Source: J027 sp965215855 (GTDB lineage: Bacteria > Chloroflexota > Anaerolineae > Aggregatilineales > J027). From it: a stretch of DNA of 64,000 nucleotides. Below, in pieces: positions 33,404 through 42,876 of the stretch. Below the pieces are notes generated by a model, which saw only the letters and a list, made by a program, of their open reading frames with translations, had not been told where the DNA came from and made no database searches. A program made the position numbers and the translations under genes. The stretch lies in the NCBI GenBank assembly GCA_965215855.1, contig CBDCER010000003.1:186001-250000 (forward strand), given 5' to 3'. The number at the start of each line of letters is the position of its first letter. Within the stretch, counting starts at the first letter, position 1.

Positions 33404-34341
33404 ACATCACTTATTGTCCGCATTGTGGTGAAACTCTGGTCGAGCGTTCTGTCGGCGGGCGACAGCGATTAGCTTGTCCGGCCTGCGATTACATACATTT
33501 TGTGAATCCCGTACCAGGTGTGGGTTTGCTGATTGAGCGGGTAGGCAAAATCTTGCTGGTGCGGCGCGGGTCGAGCGTGCGCCAGGGGCGTTGGGCACTT
33601 CCATCGGGCTATATTGAAGCCGATGAAAGTGTGGAGGAAGCCGCCGTTCGTGAAGCACTGGAAGAAACGGGCCTAAAGATCGAACTGGTGGAAATGGTCG
33701 GCGTTTACTCATTCCCCGATGGGCCACCCACCAGTGGCATCATCGTGATTTATGCTGCACGTCCAGTCGGTGGCGAGCTGCACGCTGGCGATGATGCTAT
33801 TGAAGTGCAATGGTTCGATCCCCACGACATTCCACCGTTGCCTTTTCGCACCCACCGGCTAGCGATGAGCCGTTGGTTACGTTTGCAAGAAGAACGCTAT
33901 GAAGACGCGAATCAGGAGGATTTCATCATACGTCTGGCGGAAAACAGCGACACTGAGGCCATTGTTGACCTGTTACGCCGTCAGGAAACTAGCGGTATAG
34001 ATTGGCGGGCTGTATCTCAGCGATTTCGGGAAAGTAGTGCCATCCAAGTATTTGTAGCCGAGACGGCCAAATTTCCCAACAAACTCGTTGGCTTTGTGGC
34101 CCTATCGCTGGTGCGAACGTTAACGGGTGCCCGTGGCTGGATTGATGACATGGTGCTACGACCGACATTGGCCGATGAAAGTGTCGCCGTGGCTTTGCTA
34201 GAAGCGGCCATGCGACACGGACAACGATTGAATCTGACACATTTATATGTAAACACCGGACGTGGCAACAACGAAACACGGGCTTTCTATCAGATAGTCG
34301 GCTTTCGCCCCAGCACCATTGAGCATTTGCGAATCAAGTAG
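33400..34341 (+). CDS. Nudix hydrolase-GNAT acetyltransferase fusion with zinc ribbon
   Basis: 313 residues from ATG 33400, which overlaps the previous stop (ATGA). A zinc ribbon with CPHC (6-9) and CPAC (26-29), as in NADH pyrophosphatases, is followed by a Nudix domain (~38-165) with a full Nudix box starting at Gly70 and containing REALEET (~84-90). The C-terminal ~145 residues are a GNAT-like domain (LAENSDTEAIVDLL; WIDDMVLRPTLADE; NTGRGNNETRAFYQIVGFRP). Nudix enzymes hydrolyse nucleoside diphosphates linked to another moiety. Joining with an acetyltransferase in one chain suggests linked steps on one substrate, which is unknown. The GNAT acetyl-CoA loop is weakly conserved. Confidence 0.78.
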   Translation: MNITYCPHCGETLVERSVGGRQRLACPACDYIHFVNPVPGVGLLIERVGKILLVRRGSSVRQGRWALPSGYIEADESVEEAAVREALEETGLKIELVEMVGVYSFPDGPPTSGIIVIYAARPVGGELHAGDDAIEVQWFDPHDIPPLPFRTHRLAMSRWLRLQEERYEDANQEDFIIRLAENSDTEAIVDLLRRQETSGIDWRAVSQRFRESSAIQVFVAETAKFPNKLVGFVALSLVRTLTGARGWIDDMVLRPTLADESVAVALLEAAMRHGQRLNLTHLYVNTGRGNNETRAFYQIVGFRPSTIEHLRIK

Positions 34342-34358
34342 ATGCACTGCCACTTATT

Positions 34359-35156
34359 TCACATCAACCCTTTCCATGCCCTCAGTGCCAAAAACAGTGG
34401 AATTTGCTGGTCGGCTCGCCGCGCTGCTTTATCGCGTTGTTGTTTAAACGTGGTGACTTCACGTAGGTCATCAACAACAAATTGGTTGGCGGCCAACACA
34501 CTAAAATAGGCACTCAGTGGTCGATGGAAGCTAGTTGTTTTGCCCCCCCGCCGTCCATACGATTTCAGCGGAACGGCCAATGGCGTCAGATAATGATCGA
34601 CGCGCCGATATTGGAGCTTGCGCCCTTCGTCATATCCCCACCCGCTTTGACGTGGTATTCGAAAGCATGGATGCGTCATCAAAATCACGATACGCCCTCG
34701 GTTTTTAATCGCCCAGGATGCTGCTTGAATCACTGTTTCCAGCGGGTTCATATCTTGAATACTCAATAGAAACACAGCTGCGTCAAACGACTCTGGCGAC
34801 AGCCCACGAATAGTCTTCAGTTTGCGGGCATCACCTACCAGAAATTTCAAGCGCGGCTTATCAGCCAAGTGATCGTTTTCGGGATGATGTTGCCGAGCCA
34901 GTTTGACGAGGCGCGGGCTGATGTCAACGCCAGTATAGTGAGCGCCAGCCTTAACGATATACGAAGCCAGAACACCTTGCCCAGACCCAACATCCAACAC
35001 CTGCTCATCGCTCTGCAAATCCAGTAGATCTAACACGGTCGGAATGGCAATATTGCGATGGTGGTCGCTACCATCTTTACCAACCCAACCATCATACCAA
35101 TCTGCAACAGGATCCCAGCCAGCTGAACGTCGGGATGATGAATGTTTTTTTGACAT
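34359..35156 (-). CDS. Class I SAM-dependent methyltransferase
   Basis: A 265-residue Rossmann-type methyltransferase. Motif I is VLDVGSGQGVLASYI (~52-66), the acidic end of strand 2 is YTGVDISPRLVKLARQ (~75-90), and a post-I motif FLVGDARKL and motif IV FDAAVFLLSIQDMNPLE follow. The C-terminus is basic. The N-terminal start KKHSSSRRSAGWDPVADWYDGWVG is typical of small-molecule methyltransferases. The gene is convergent with the Nudix-GNAT gene and has a predicted distant promoter. The methyl acceptor is unknown. Confidence 0.82.
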   Translation of the reverse strand: MSKKHSSSRRSAGWDPVADWYDGWVGKDGSDHHRNIAIPTVLDLLDLQSDEQVLDVGSGQGVLASYIVKAGAHYTGVDISPRLVKLARQHHPENDHLADKPRLKFLVGDARKLKTIRGLSPESFDAAVFLLSIQDMNPLETVIQAASWAIKNRGRIVILMTHPCFRIPRQSGWGYDEGRKLQYRRVDHYLTPLAVPLKSYGRRGGKTTSFHRPLSAYFSVLAANQFVVDDLREVTTFKQQRDKAARRADQQIPLFLALRAWKGLM

Positions 35157-35395
35157 GATATGGTTTCCATTTATGTTGTTGTGGCTGGAAGTTTGTGATT
35201 AAAGCCGGGCATACGGTGTAGTAATTCGACTCAATGCTTGACGCTAAACACCTCTTCACACAACAACATTGAATTAAAAATATAAGGGAAGAGGGACACT
35301 CTAGACGATTTATTGGGCAGCAATGACGCTGAATACAGCATGTATCTAGCAATAATTCTTGAGAAATCTTATCAGATATGTTCAAACACTGTCAA
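35157..35395 (-). promoter_or_regulatory. Upstream region of the methyltransferase gene with candidate promoter
   Basis: This 335-bp gap to the sensor kinase holds no gene. On the minus strand a consensus -35 TTGACA (35395-35390) is followed after 18 bases by TAAGAT (35371-35366). It would give a leader of about 200 bases, A/T-rich and without a clear fold. A terminator-like repeat of the kinase gene occupies the rest of the gap. Confidence 0.4.
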
Positions 35396-35431
35396 ATGCA
35401 GACAAGCCCTTTAAATAAGCCAGAAATGCAG

Positions 35432-35453
35432 AAAGAGGCGCTCATCACGCCTC
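35432..35453 (-). terminator. Probable terminator of the GAF-stack kinase gene
   Basis: Arms GAGGCG and CGCCTC (35435-35440 and 35448-35453) form a stem with a 7-base loop. On the minus strand the stem is followed by TTTCTG. The T run is short. Confidence 0.5.
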
Positions 35454-35491
35454 CTTCTAACTGCTTTTTCTGATATTTGTTCAATATTGGA

Positions 35492-38400
35492 TTACTCGAT
35501 GTAATCCTCGTCTGGTTGTGTAAGTGGCAGTGTGAACGCAAACTCGCTGCCATGGCCGAGTTCACTCTGCACCCAGATTTCGCCACCGTGCATGTGTACC
35601 AGACGCCGCGTGATGTCCAGGCCAAGTCCAGTGCCACCCGCACGTCGTGTCGAAGATTGGTCAGCCTGGCGGAACCGCTCGAAGATGAGGTTAACTTGTT
35701 CTTCCGCAATTCCCATACCAGTGTCTTGCACTGCAATCACAACGCTACCGTTCTGCAAAGTTGATCTCAGCGTGATGCTACCTTTTTCGGTGAACTTCGC
35801 CGCATTAGAAATCAGGTTATTGATAATCTGTTGCAACCGGATCGGATCGGCATAAATCGTATCGGGCATTTGCACCTGATCATCGAAATCCAGAAGCAAA
35901 TCTACCGGCTTAGTCTTCACTAAGATCTGCGAGGTTTCAACCATCCTGCCCAGGAACTCGTTCAGGTTGATGGTCTCATACTCCAATTCCATTTGCCCAG
36001 CCTCGATCTTCGCCAGGTCCAGAATGTCGTTAATCAGGTTAAGCAACAACTTACCACTGCTATGAATGGCGGAAACATCTTCTTCCATATCTTCATTCAG
36101 CGGCCCGTCCAGCCCGTCCAAAATCACCTCAGCATAACCAATGATCGAGTTCAACGGTGTACGCAGTTCATGGCTCATGCTTGCCAGGAACTCGCTTTTT
36201 AGCACATCGACTTCACGTAGACGCTCGGCTGTTTCCAACTGTTCTTGATAGAGTTGCGCGTTGGAGAGCGCGATTGCTAGCTGGTTCGCCACAATTTGCA
36301 GTGTGCCTACCTGATTACCATCGAAGAATTCCGGAACATCGTGCTGCACATCCAGCACGCCCAGCACCTCAGTACCCACAATCAGCGGTACAGCCGCCTC
36401 AGAACGTGTCTTCGGCAAAAGCGGGTTCGGCAAGTGATCCGGGTTGCGGCTTACATCTTTCACCACCACTGGCTGCAAAGTTTGGGCTGCACGTGCAACC
36501 AGGCTACGTTCTGCACCGTAAGGAATACTGTGTCCGTGTTGGACCATCTGCCGTCCAGCTTCGCCCAGACCAGCCCGCACACTCAACGTGGCGCTGGCAC
36601 GATCCAGCAAATAGATATGCGCGTGATAGTATTGGAATGCCTCACTCAGTCGTTCAACTGTTTGACTCAACAACTCGTTGGGGTCAAGCAATGTCGCCAA
36701 CTGTTGCCCCAGATCACGGGCCAGTTCCGCCTGAGCTTCTGCTTGTTTTTGGTCACTGATGTCACGGGTCACAAAGTACATTTCGCCCGCTTCCACATCA
36801 ACGACTGTGTTCCATGACAACCACTTGTAGCTACCATCTTTGCAACGATAGCGGTTCTCAAACTGAAGCGTCGTTGCACCCTGGTCCAGTTTCTCGGCCT
36901 CGGCTAGAGTTGCTTCGATATCTTCTGAGTGTACAAACTCAATGTATGGCACGGCCATCAGTTCGTCAGAGCTATATCCCAATGTGCGCTCCCAGGCAGG
37001 ATTCAGGCTCTGGAAGTAGCCTTCCATATCCGATGTGCCCACCATATCCAACGATGTGTTGTAGATGCGGTCAACTTCTTCACGAGCTTCCTGCACACGC
37101 TGGAATGCACGGGCATTTGAGAGCGCGACCGCTACTTGGTCGGCCAGTGTCGCCATCACACGGGCATCATCTAATGTGAACTGGTTGATGACGTCCGCTT
37201 GCACATCCAGCACACCTAGCACTTCATTACCAAGCATGATTGGTACTGCCAACTCAGAGCGCGTCTTGGGCAATAACGGGTTGGGCAAGAAATTTGCCTC
37301 TTGCATCACGTTGTTGATGATAACACCTTGCTGTGTGCGGGCTGCACGTGCCACCAAACTACGCTCACGGTCATACGGGATACTGTGTCCGGCAGCAGTC
37401 ATGCGTTCACCGACATCACCAGCGCCAGCCGCCAACACCAACGTATTGCGGGCCTCGTTCATCAGATAAATATGTGCATGGTAAAGTTCAAACCGATCAC
37501 GAGTTAGGTTCGAGACATTCTGCAATAAGTCTGTCTGATCCAGAACTGTCGTCGCTGCTGCACTCACTTCAGCCACGGCTTGCAACTCAACCGCACGGCG
37601 CTGAATCTGTTCAAACGAGCGCACATTTTCGATACGACCTGCCAGCAATGATACAACCTGACGTAACAGACCTTCATCACGGTGATCAAAAGCATTTGCT
37701 TGCATACTAGCGACATTCAGCGTACCCACAAATTCGCCACCCAGGAAAAAGGGTGTGCTGACTGTGGACTGCAATCCCTGTTCAGCTAATGCTTGGGTAT
37801 CTTGATACCCACCACTATCATTTTGTATATCAGGCATAATCACAATACGGTTGTCACGATACGCTAAACCAACTACCGTATTATCAATTGGCAACTGCCT
37901 ACCAACAGGAATCGCTCCTTCAACGCCTTGCAGGGCATATACCTCGAAAGTATCACGTTCTGGCGTCAACAACGTCAGGCTTACCCGATCACCGCCAACG
38001 ATTTGTGCCACTTTTTCAGCCGCCACAGCATAAACACCGGCTTCCGTTTCCTGTTGATTGAGCAACTCACTCATTTCATTCAATGAGGCTAAACGACGAG
38101 CTTGTGCTTCCGTTTCGGCCAGAGCTGCCTGCGCTTGCTGGAAGGATCGCGCATTCAAGATTGCTACCACCAACTGTCCAGCCAGCGTGGATTGAATTTG
38201 AACATCCTTCTCATCAAAGCGGTTGGTGACATCTGCCTGAACATCCAGCACACCAACTACTTCGCCACGTGCAACCATGGGAATTGCCATTTCCGAACGG
38301 GTGTTTGGCAATAGAGGATTCGGCAAGAAGTCAGGTGATAGTGCTACGTCATTTACTACCACTGGGCGCTCAGTGCGGGCTGCACGCGCCACAATACTCG

Positions 38401-40765
38401 TTTCATGGTTAAGCGCAATCCGGTGTCCGCCAGCCGCCATCCGACGCCCGGCATCACCAGCACCCGCTGCCAGTGCCAAAGCACCCAGCGTTGTATCCAG
38501 TAGATAAATGTGCGTATGGTACAGACCAAAACTTTCTTTCGTGAGGTCCACCACCGACTGCAACAGTTCACTTAGATCCAATGTACTGGCTGCTCGTGTA
38601 CTCACATCAGCCACAATCGCCATTTCGCGAGCCAGGGTTTCGGTTTCATCGAAAGCTCGTAATTGCTCAACCGCCTGGGCTACACGCCCCGCCACCGCAT
38701 CAATGAGGCCCATCTCATCAGGCGACCATTCACGTTCTGCATCTTCGCTGACCAGAATACGTCCAATTGACTGTCCACCCAACCTGATGTCTCGCACGGC
38801 ATGAGTGCCACCGGCTGTAAGTTTTTCTTCCAGCTTGGCTGTCCCATCCAGGCGTCGCGGCGCTTCAAGGTCATACTGATAGCCAACCTTCTCCCCCCTG
38901 GCGATGCGCCCCAGATAGCCTTCCCAGTTCTCACGCGTCAGGCGGCGGTTGATGGCATCGGCCCGTGCTACAGCATTCTGCGCTTCTTCAAATGCTGCAT
39001 TACTCCGTAACACACCCGCGATCTGACTAGCCATCGACTCAAACACGGGCAGGTTGTCTTCGTTGAACGTACCAGCTTCAATAGCTTGCATGTCCAACAC
39101 ACCCATGATCTCATTACCAACCGCCAGCGGAATTGCAACTTCCGAGCGGGTTTCAGGCAAGAGCGGATTGGGCAAGAACACTTCACTCGTGCCAGTATCA
39201 CTCACCAACACAGGCTGACCACTCTGCACCGTTCGGGCCACAATGGAAGTCTCATCTAATTTCAAGCGGTGCTTCCGATCCAGCAATCGTTTGCCGACCT
39301 CGCCCGTACCGGCTCGTAGTACCGCATAGAGTTGGGCATCATCCAGCAAATATACCTGTGCATAGTACAAATCTAGACGCTCACGGATGGTATTCACCAA
39401 GCGTGGCAACAGCTCTTCAGCTTCCGCCACACTAGTCGCCACACGCCCGACCTCCAACGTACTTTCAAGGTCATGAGTACGGCTTGCCACAATATCTTCC
39501 AACCCACCAACTGTTGCTTCAAGCTGTTCGGCCATCGTATTGAAGGTCTGTGCCAATTGGCCGATCTCGTCCTGACCTCCAACCTTGGCACGAGCTTCAA
39601 GCCGTCCAGCACTCAAATTATCAGCAACTTCCGCTAGGTGGGATACCTGACGAGTGAGCAATCGGCTAATACCAAACGCAAGCGCAAGAGCAGCAAACCC
39701 CAGACCAATACCGATATACACCATCGAAGTTTGTAGGTCCGAAACAGCAGCAAACGCCTCGCTACGTTCCTGGTCAATAACCACAACCCAGCCTAGTGCA
39801 TCAATTTCAGGGAAGCGCCCGTCAGTGGTAACAGGAGCATAGGCAATTACAATAGATTCACTATTCTCATCCAGCACATCTATTTCTGATCCTACTCCCT
39901 GGAAAACACGTCCATCGACCAACATGGTTTCAGGGAGTGGAACGCCTGCCGAGGCCACCCCCTCAGAACTCGCAACCTGGTTTCCTTGCCGGTCAATCAG
40001 ATGCGCTTCGCCAGTCTGCTCAATTTGGAAATCTTGGACCACCGCGACCAGCGCCTCGATGTTGAAGACATCCTTCAAAACACCGATGACCTCACCCGTC
40101 TCGCGGTCAAAGAGAGGCAGGCTGATTTCAATAGCTAATACGCCAGCACTTTCATCGAAAATAGGAGAACTGAAAAAGATTGCACCTTGACCGTTATTCC
40201 AGGCAGCTTGCCACCAGTCTTCATCAGCCTGATAGTAGTCACTGGTAAGCCCGGTACTGGCGACATTGCCTCCAAAACGATCTGTGATGAAAACCTCAGC
40301 ATGTTCTGGGAAATCCAAAATCAAGATCTGCAAGTTATCAGTGGCCGGATTCTCCAGAACATTTTGAATTAGAGATACTTCATCAGTATCTGTCGCGGCT
40401 CGCCATTCAGCATCCTTAGCCAGCAAACCGTCCTGAATGCTGGTTTCATCTAGGCCTAAATATTCCTCGTTTGCACTTTGCAGAGCCGCAAGAACACGCG
40501 GGTCGTCGCTGACATGAGCATAGATCAAGTCAATTTGCTCACTAAGAATGGACGCAATCTGTTGACCTTCCAACACTGCGAATTGTGTCAATTCTTCGGT
40601 CTTTGTGTCCTCCAGCGCATCGGTGGTCGTGGTACTGACGAAGTACACCACCGCAGCCAGAAGAATGAGGGAAAATCCCACCAAGACCACAATCAACTTG
40701 GTCGCCAGAGGCCAATCGGCGAATCGCCACCACTGCCTGGTGAGTCGGGAGGGGGCTGCATTCAT
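35492..40765 (-). CDS. Giant membrane sensor histidine kinase with six GAF domains and a PAS domain
   Basis: 1757 residues. The order is: TM1 (~22-44), an outside dCache-type sensor (~45-345), TM2 (~350-370), HAMP (~375-425), GAF1, a degenerate GAF2, GAF3, GAF4, GAF5, PAS with PAC, GAF6, HisKA with phospho-acceptor His near 1530 (SMSHELRTPLN), and HATPase_c with an N box (NNLISNAAKF), DTGMGI and GTGLGL. GAF1, 3, 5 and 6 share the repeated pattern YYAQ/YHAHIYLLD...AGAG...LPNPLLPxTRSE...GVLDVQ, which shows internal duplication. There is no receiver, so phosphate must go to a separate regulator. An AGGAGT site lies eight bases before ATG. It is downstream of the two kinase-less sensors and may integrate their signals. 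Confidence 0.85.
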   Translation of the reverse strand: MNAAPSRLTRQWWRFADWPLATKLIVVLVGFSLILLAAVVYFVSTTTTDALEDTKTEELTQFAVLEGQQIASILSEQIDLIYAHVSDDPRVLAALQSANEEYLGLDETSIQDGLLAKDAEWRAATDTDEVSLIQNVLENPATDNLQILILDFPEHAEVFITDRFGGNVASTGLTSDYYQADEDWWQAAWNNGQGAIFFSSPIFDESAGVLAIEISLPLFDRETGEVIGVLKDVFNIEALVAVVQDFQIEQTGEAHLIDRQGNQVASSEGVASAGVPLPETMLVDGRVFQGVGSEIDVLDENSESIVIAYAPVTTDGRFPEIDALGWVVVIDQERSEAFAAVSDLQTSMVYIGIGLGFAALALAFGISRLLTRQVSHLAEVADNLSAGRLEARAKVGGQDEIGQLAQTFNTMAEQLEATVGGLEDIVASRTHDLESTLEVGRVATSVAEAEELLPRLVNTIRERLDLYYAQVYLLDDAQLYAVLRAGTGEVGKRLLDRKHRLKLDETSIVARTVQSGQPVLVSDTGTSEVFLPNPLLPETRSEVAIPLAVGNEIMGVLDMQAIEAGTFNEDNLPVFESMASQIAGVLRSNAAFEEAQNAVARADAINRRLTRENWEGYLGRIARGEKVGYQYDLEAPRRLDGTAKLEEKLTAGGTHAVRDIRLGGQSIGRILVSEDAEREWSPDEMGLIDAVAGRVAQAVEQLRAFDETETLAREMAIVADVSTRAASTLDLSELLQSVVDLTKESFGLYHTHIYLLDTTLGALALAAGAGDAGRRMAAGGHRIALNHETSIVARAARTERPVVVNDVALSPDFLPNPLLPNTRSEMAIPMVARGEVVGVLDVQADVTNRFDEKDVQIQSTLAGQLVVAILNARSFQQAQAALAETEAQARRLASLNEMSELLNQQETEAGVYAVAAEKVAQIVGGDRVSLTLLTPERDTFEVYALQGVEGAIPVGRQLPIDNTVVGLAYRDNRIVIMPDIQNDSGGYQDTQALAEQGLQSTVSTPFFLGGEFVGTLNVASMQANAFDHRDEGLLRQVVSLLAGRIENVRSFEQIQRRAVELQAVAEVSAAATTVLDQTDLLQNVSNLTRDRFELYHAHIYLMNEARNTLVLAAGAGDVGERMTAAGHSIPYDRERSLVARAARTQQGVIINNVMQEANFLPNPLLPKTRSELAVPIMLGNEVLGVLDVQADVINQFTLDDARVMATLADQVAVALSNARAFQRVQEAREEVDRIYNTSLDMVGTSDMEGYFQSLNPAWERTLGYSSDELMAVPYIEFVHSEDIEATLAEAEKLDQGATTLQFENRYRCKDGSYKWLSWNTVVDVEAGEMYFVTRDISDQKQAEAQAELARDLGQQLATLLDPNELLSQTVERLSEAFQYYHAHIYLLDRASATLSVRAGLGEAGRQMVQHGHSIPYGAERSLVARAAQTLQPVVVKDVSRNPDHLPNPLLPKTRSEAAVPLIVGTEVLGVLDVQHDVPEFFDGNQVGTLQIVANQLAIALSNAQLYQEQLETAERLREVDVLKSEFLASMSHELRTPLNSIIGYAEVILDGLDGPLNEDMEEDVSAIHSSGKLLLNLINDILDLAKIEAGQMELEYETINLNEFLGRMVETSQILVKTKPVDLLLDFDDQVQMPDTIYADPIRLQQIINNLISNAAKFTEKGSITLRSTLQNGSVVIAVQDTGMGIAEEQVNLIFERFRQADQSSTRRAGGTGLGLDITRRLVHMHGGEIWVQSELGHGSEFAFTLPLTQPDEDYIE

Positions 40766-40904
40766 AATAAGTCACTCCTGATAATCGAATTGTCTGACAT
40801 CTGCTTAGAATTCTGCATATTTATTGGCGGCAACATGCCGATCCTATCAATTTCTACCATTGCTTCCACGTTACACTCTGGCAACCATCAGGCTGCTCTA
40901 TCCA

Positions 40905-42857
40905 TTAGTTATCATCCTGTGGTGCTAATTGTAGCTCAATGGCCGTGTGGGGAACCTTCAACGCCTTTCCTAATTCTTTCACAGCCACCTGCAACACGTC
41001 ATCCACATCAGTTGCGCCCTGAATAGCCTGCGAAATCTGGCTGAGGGCTTGCTCATGGCGGCTAGTGCGCGACGCATCTTCATATAATCGCACATTCACC
41101 AGCGCATTCGCAATCTGCCCAGCCAGCACTTGCAGGATCTCTAGCAAACGCTCGTTGAAGAAGTCTACTTCATCGCTCTGCACATCCAGAACGCCGATCA
41201 ATTGCCCACGCGAAATCAAGGGAATAGCCAGCTCGGCTTGTGTATCAGGCAACAGCTGGTGGGGCAAAAAGTCTGGTGAAGCTGCTGTATCGTTCACAAC
41301 CACGGGCTTACGCGATTGGGCGGCGCTGGCGACAATACTCCGCGAGCTATCGAACGGAATCGTCCGTCTCTGGCTCACCATCTGCCGCCCCACATAGCCC
41401 GCGCCAGCGACCAGTGATAGAAGGTTATTTTGTGAATCGAACAGGTAGATGTGGGCATGATATAACCCAAACCGGTCCTTCGTCAGATTGGCGGCTGCTC
41501 GCAACAACCGTTCCATATCCAAGATTGATGAAATCTGCACATTTAGATCGACCACAGCCTGCAAACTACGGGTCGATTCCGCGACTCGTGATTCCAGATT
41601 TTGGAGCGAGTCTTCCAATTGATCTGCCATCTGATTAAATGCGCGACTCAATTCGCCCAACTCATCCTGACGTGTCTGATGCTTCACTCGCAACGAAAGG
41701 TCGCCTTCAGCGAGTGTATGCGCGGCCTGCGTTACATCGGCCAGTGGACGGGTCACCTGTCCTACCACCAAAACCGTCAAGAAACCTGCAATCAGCAACG
41801 CACCCAGCACACCAATGATCGCCACTGTCGTCGCCTGATTCACGTTCTCAAACGCCACATCCTGATTCCGCACATTACCCAATATCCAATAATAACCGGA
41901 TGGTGCGCCGGGCGGCACGATGCGTTGATAATGGACCAATTGATTATCTTCAGTTGTCAAAGAACCTGTACTCGTTGCATTTACAACCCGGTCAGATTCA
42001 TCCTCTGCATAGTCATTCTGCAATCGAGCGTCCTCGACGCCGCCGACAGTTGCAATATCTGGCTCAAAACCAAATGTTTGTAGGGGATCCTGCGAATTTT
42101 GCAGATAATAACCTTCTGCATCAATCAGAAATGTGCGGGCGTCATCGGCGTTGGGTTCAATCAGATCCAGCATATTACGCGCGAAAATATTAGTCACAAT
42201 CGCGCCTACCAACACCCGCTCGCCAGTTTCAGGATCATCCACGTACAGTGGAATACCATACCGCAACACCGGTACCATGGTGTCGTCAGTCAGATTTCCT
42301 TCAATGGTTGGAGGGCTACCTTCACGGTTCAAGTTCAGTCGGGAGAGATAGACCTCGTCCTCGGCCAGGGTAATTGTCCCCTGGAAATACCCACGATCTC
42401 CCTTATATTGCAAATCCTCATCGGCACGAATACTCGCCGTAGCACCATCGAAATCCACCCGCACAATTTCGTTACCTTCTAAATCAAACATACGGATCTG
42501 GTCGTAGATTTGTCGGGAATTTGAGAAAACAAAGAAATCAACTGCAACTCGTTCACGCAGTAGATTTCGGAGCAATTCTGTGTCATCTGTGGCGAGTGCT
42601 TCCGCCAGCGCCCCAACACTTTGCATCTGCGACAGAATATCGATGTCTTGCCTTACCGACAACAGAAACGTATCGAGTCGGGTAGCTTCCAATTCGACAT
42701 AGGTTTGTTCTTCGACATTTGCACGTTCTGTGATTTCGTCCTGCCAGCCTGGTAAAATACGCCAGGCAGCGAAGCCAACTGCGGCTAACACCAAAATGAT
42801 AATCAGGGCGGTCAAACGCCACTGTATTCTGGCTTGAAAGATTCTGAATAGGTTCAT
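40905..42857 (-). CDS. Membrane sensor with dCache, HAMP and GAF, no kinase
   Basis: 650 residues: TM1 (~13-33), an outside dCache-like sensor (~35-315), TM2 (~330-350), HAMP (~352-405), a short coiled link and one GAF domain (~425-590). The GAF domain has the same YHAHIYLFD...AGAG...LPDTQAELAIPL...GVLDVQSDEV pattern as the giant kinase. It ends with a ~55-residue helical tail (ATDVDDVLQVAVKELGKALKVPHTAIELQLAP) that is shared nearly word for word with the next gene. There is no HisKA, ATPase, GGDEF or methyl-accepting part. The shared tail may be a docking or dimer segment through which these sensors pass their state to a kinase. Confidence 0.75.
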   Translation of the reverse strand: MNLFRIFQARIQWRLTALIIILVLAAVGFAAWRILPGWQDEITERANVEEQTYVELEATRLDTFLLSVRQDIDILSQMQSVGALAEALATDDTELLRNLLRERVAVDFFVFSNSRQIYDQIRMFDLEGNEIVRVDFDGATASIRADEDLQYKGDRGYFQGTITLAEDEVYLSRLNLNREGSPPTIEGNLTDDTMVPVLRYGIPLYVDDPETGERVLVGAIVTNIFARNMLDLIEPNADDARTFLIDAEGYYLQNSQDPLQTFGFEPDIATVGGVEDARLQNDYAEDESDRVVNATSTGSLTTEDNQLVHYQRIVPPGAPSGYYWILGNVRNQDVAFENVNQATTVAIIGVLGALLIAGFLTVLVVGQVTRPLADVTQAAHTLAEGDLSLRVKHQTRQDELGELSRAFNQMADQLEDSLQNLESRVAESTRSLQAVVDLNVQISSILDMERLLRAAANLTKDRFGLYHAHIYLFDSQNNLLSLVAGAGYVGRQMVSQRRTIPFDSSRSIVASAAQSRKPVVVNDTAASPDFLPHQLLPDTQAELAIPLISRGQLIGVLDVQSDEVDFFNERLLEILQVLAGQIANALVNVRLYEDASRTSRHEQALSQISQAIQGATDVDDVLQVAVKELGKALKVPHTAIELQLAPQDDN

Positions 42858-42876
42858 TATAACAACCTGCTACCTT

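Noticed and set aside
37000..40000. Repeated DNA in the GAF-stack gene as a recent duplication or assembly error
   Set aside because: The GAF copies agree in motifs but differ widely in sequence between them, which fits old domain duplication within the protein.
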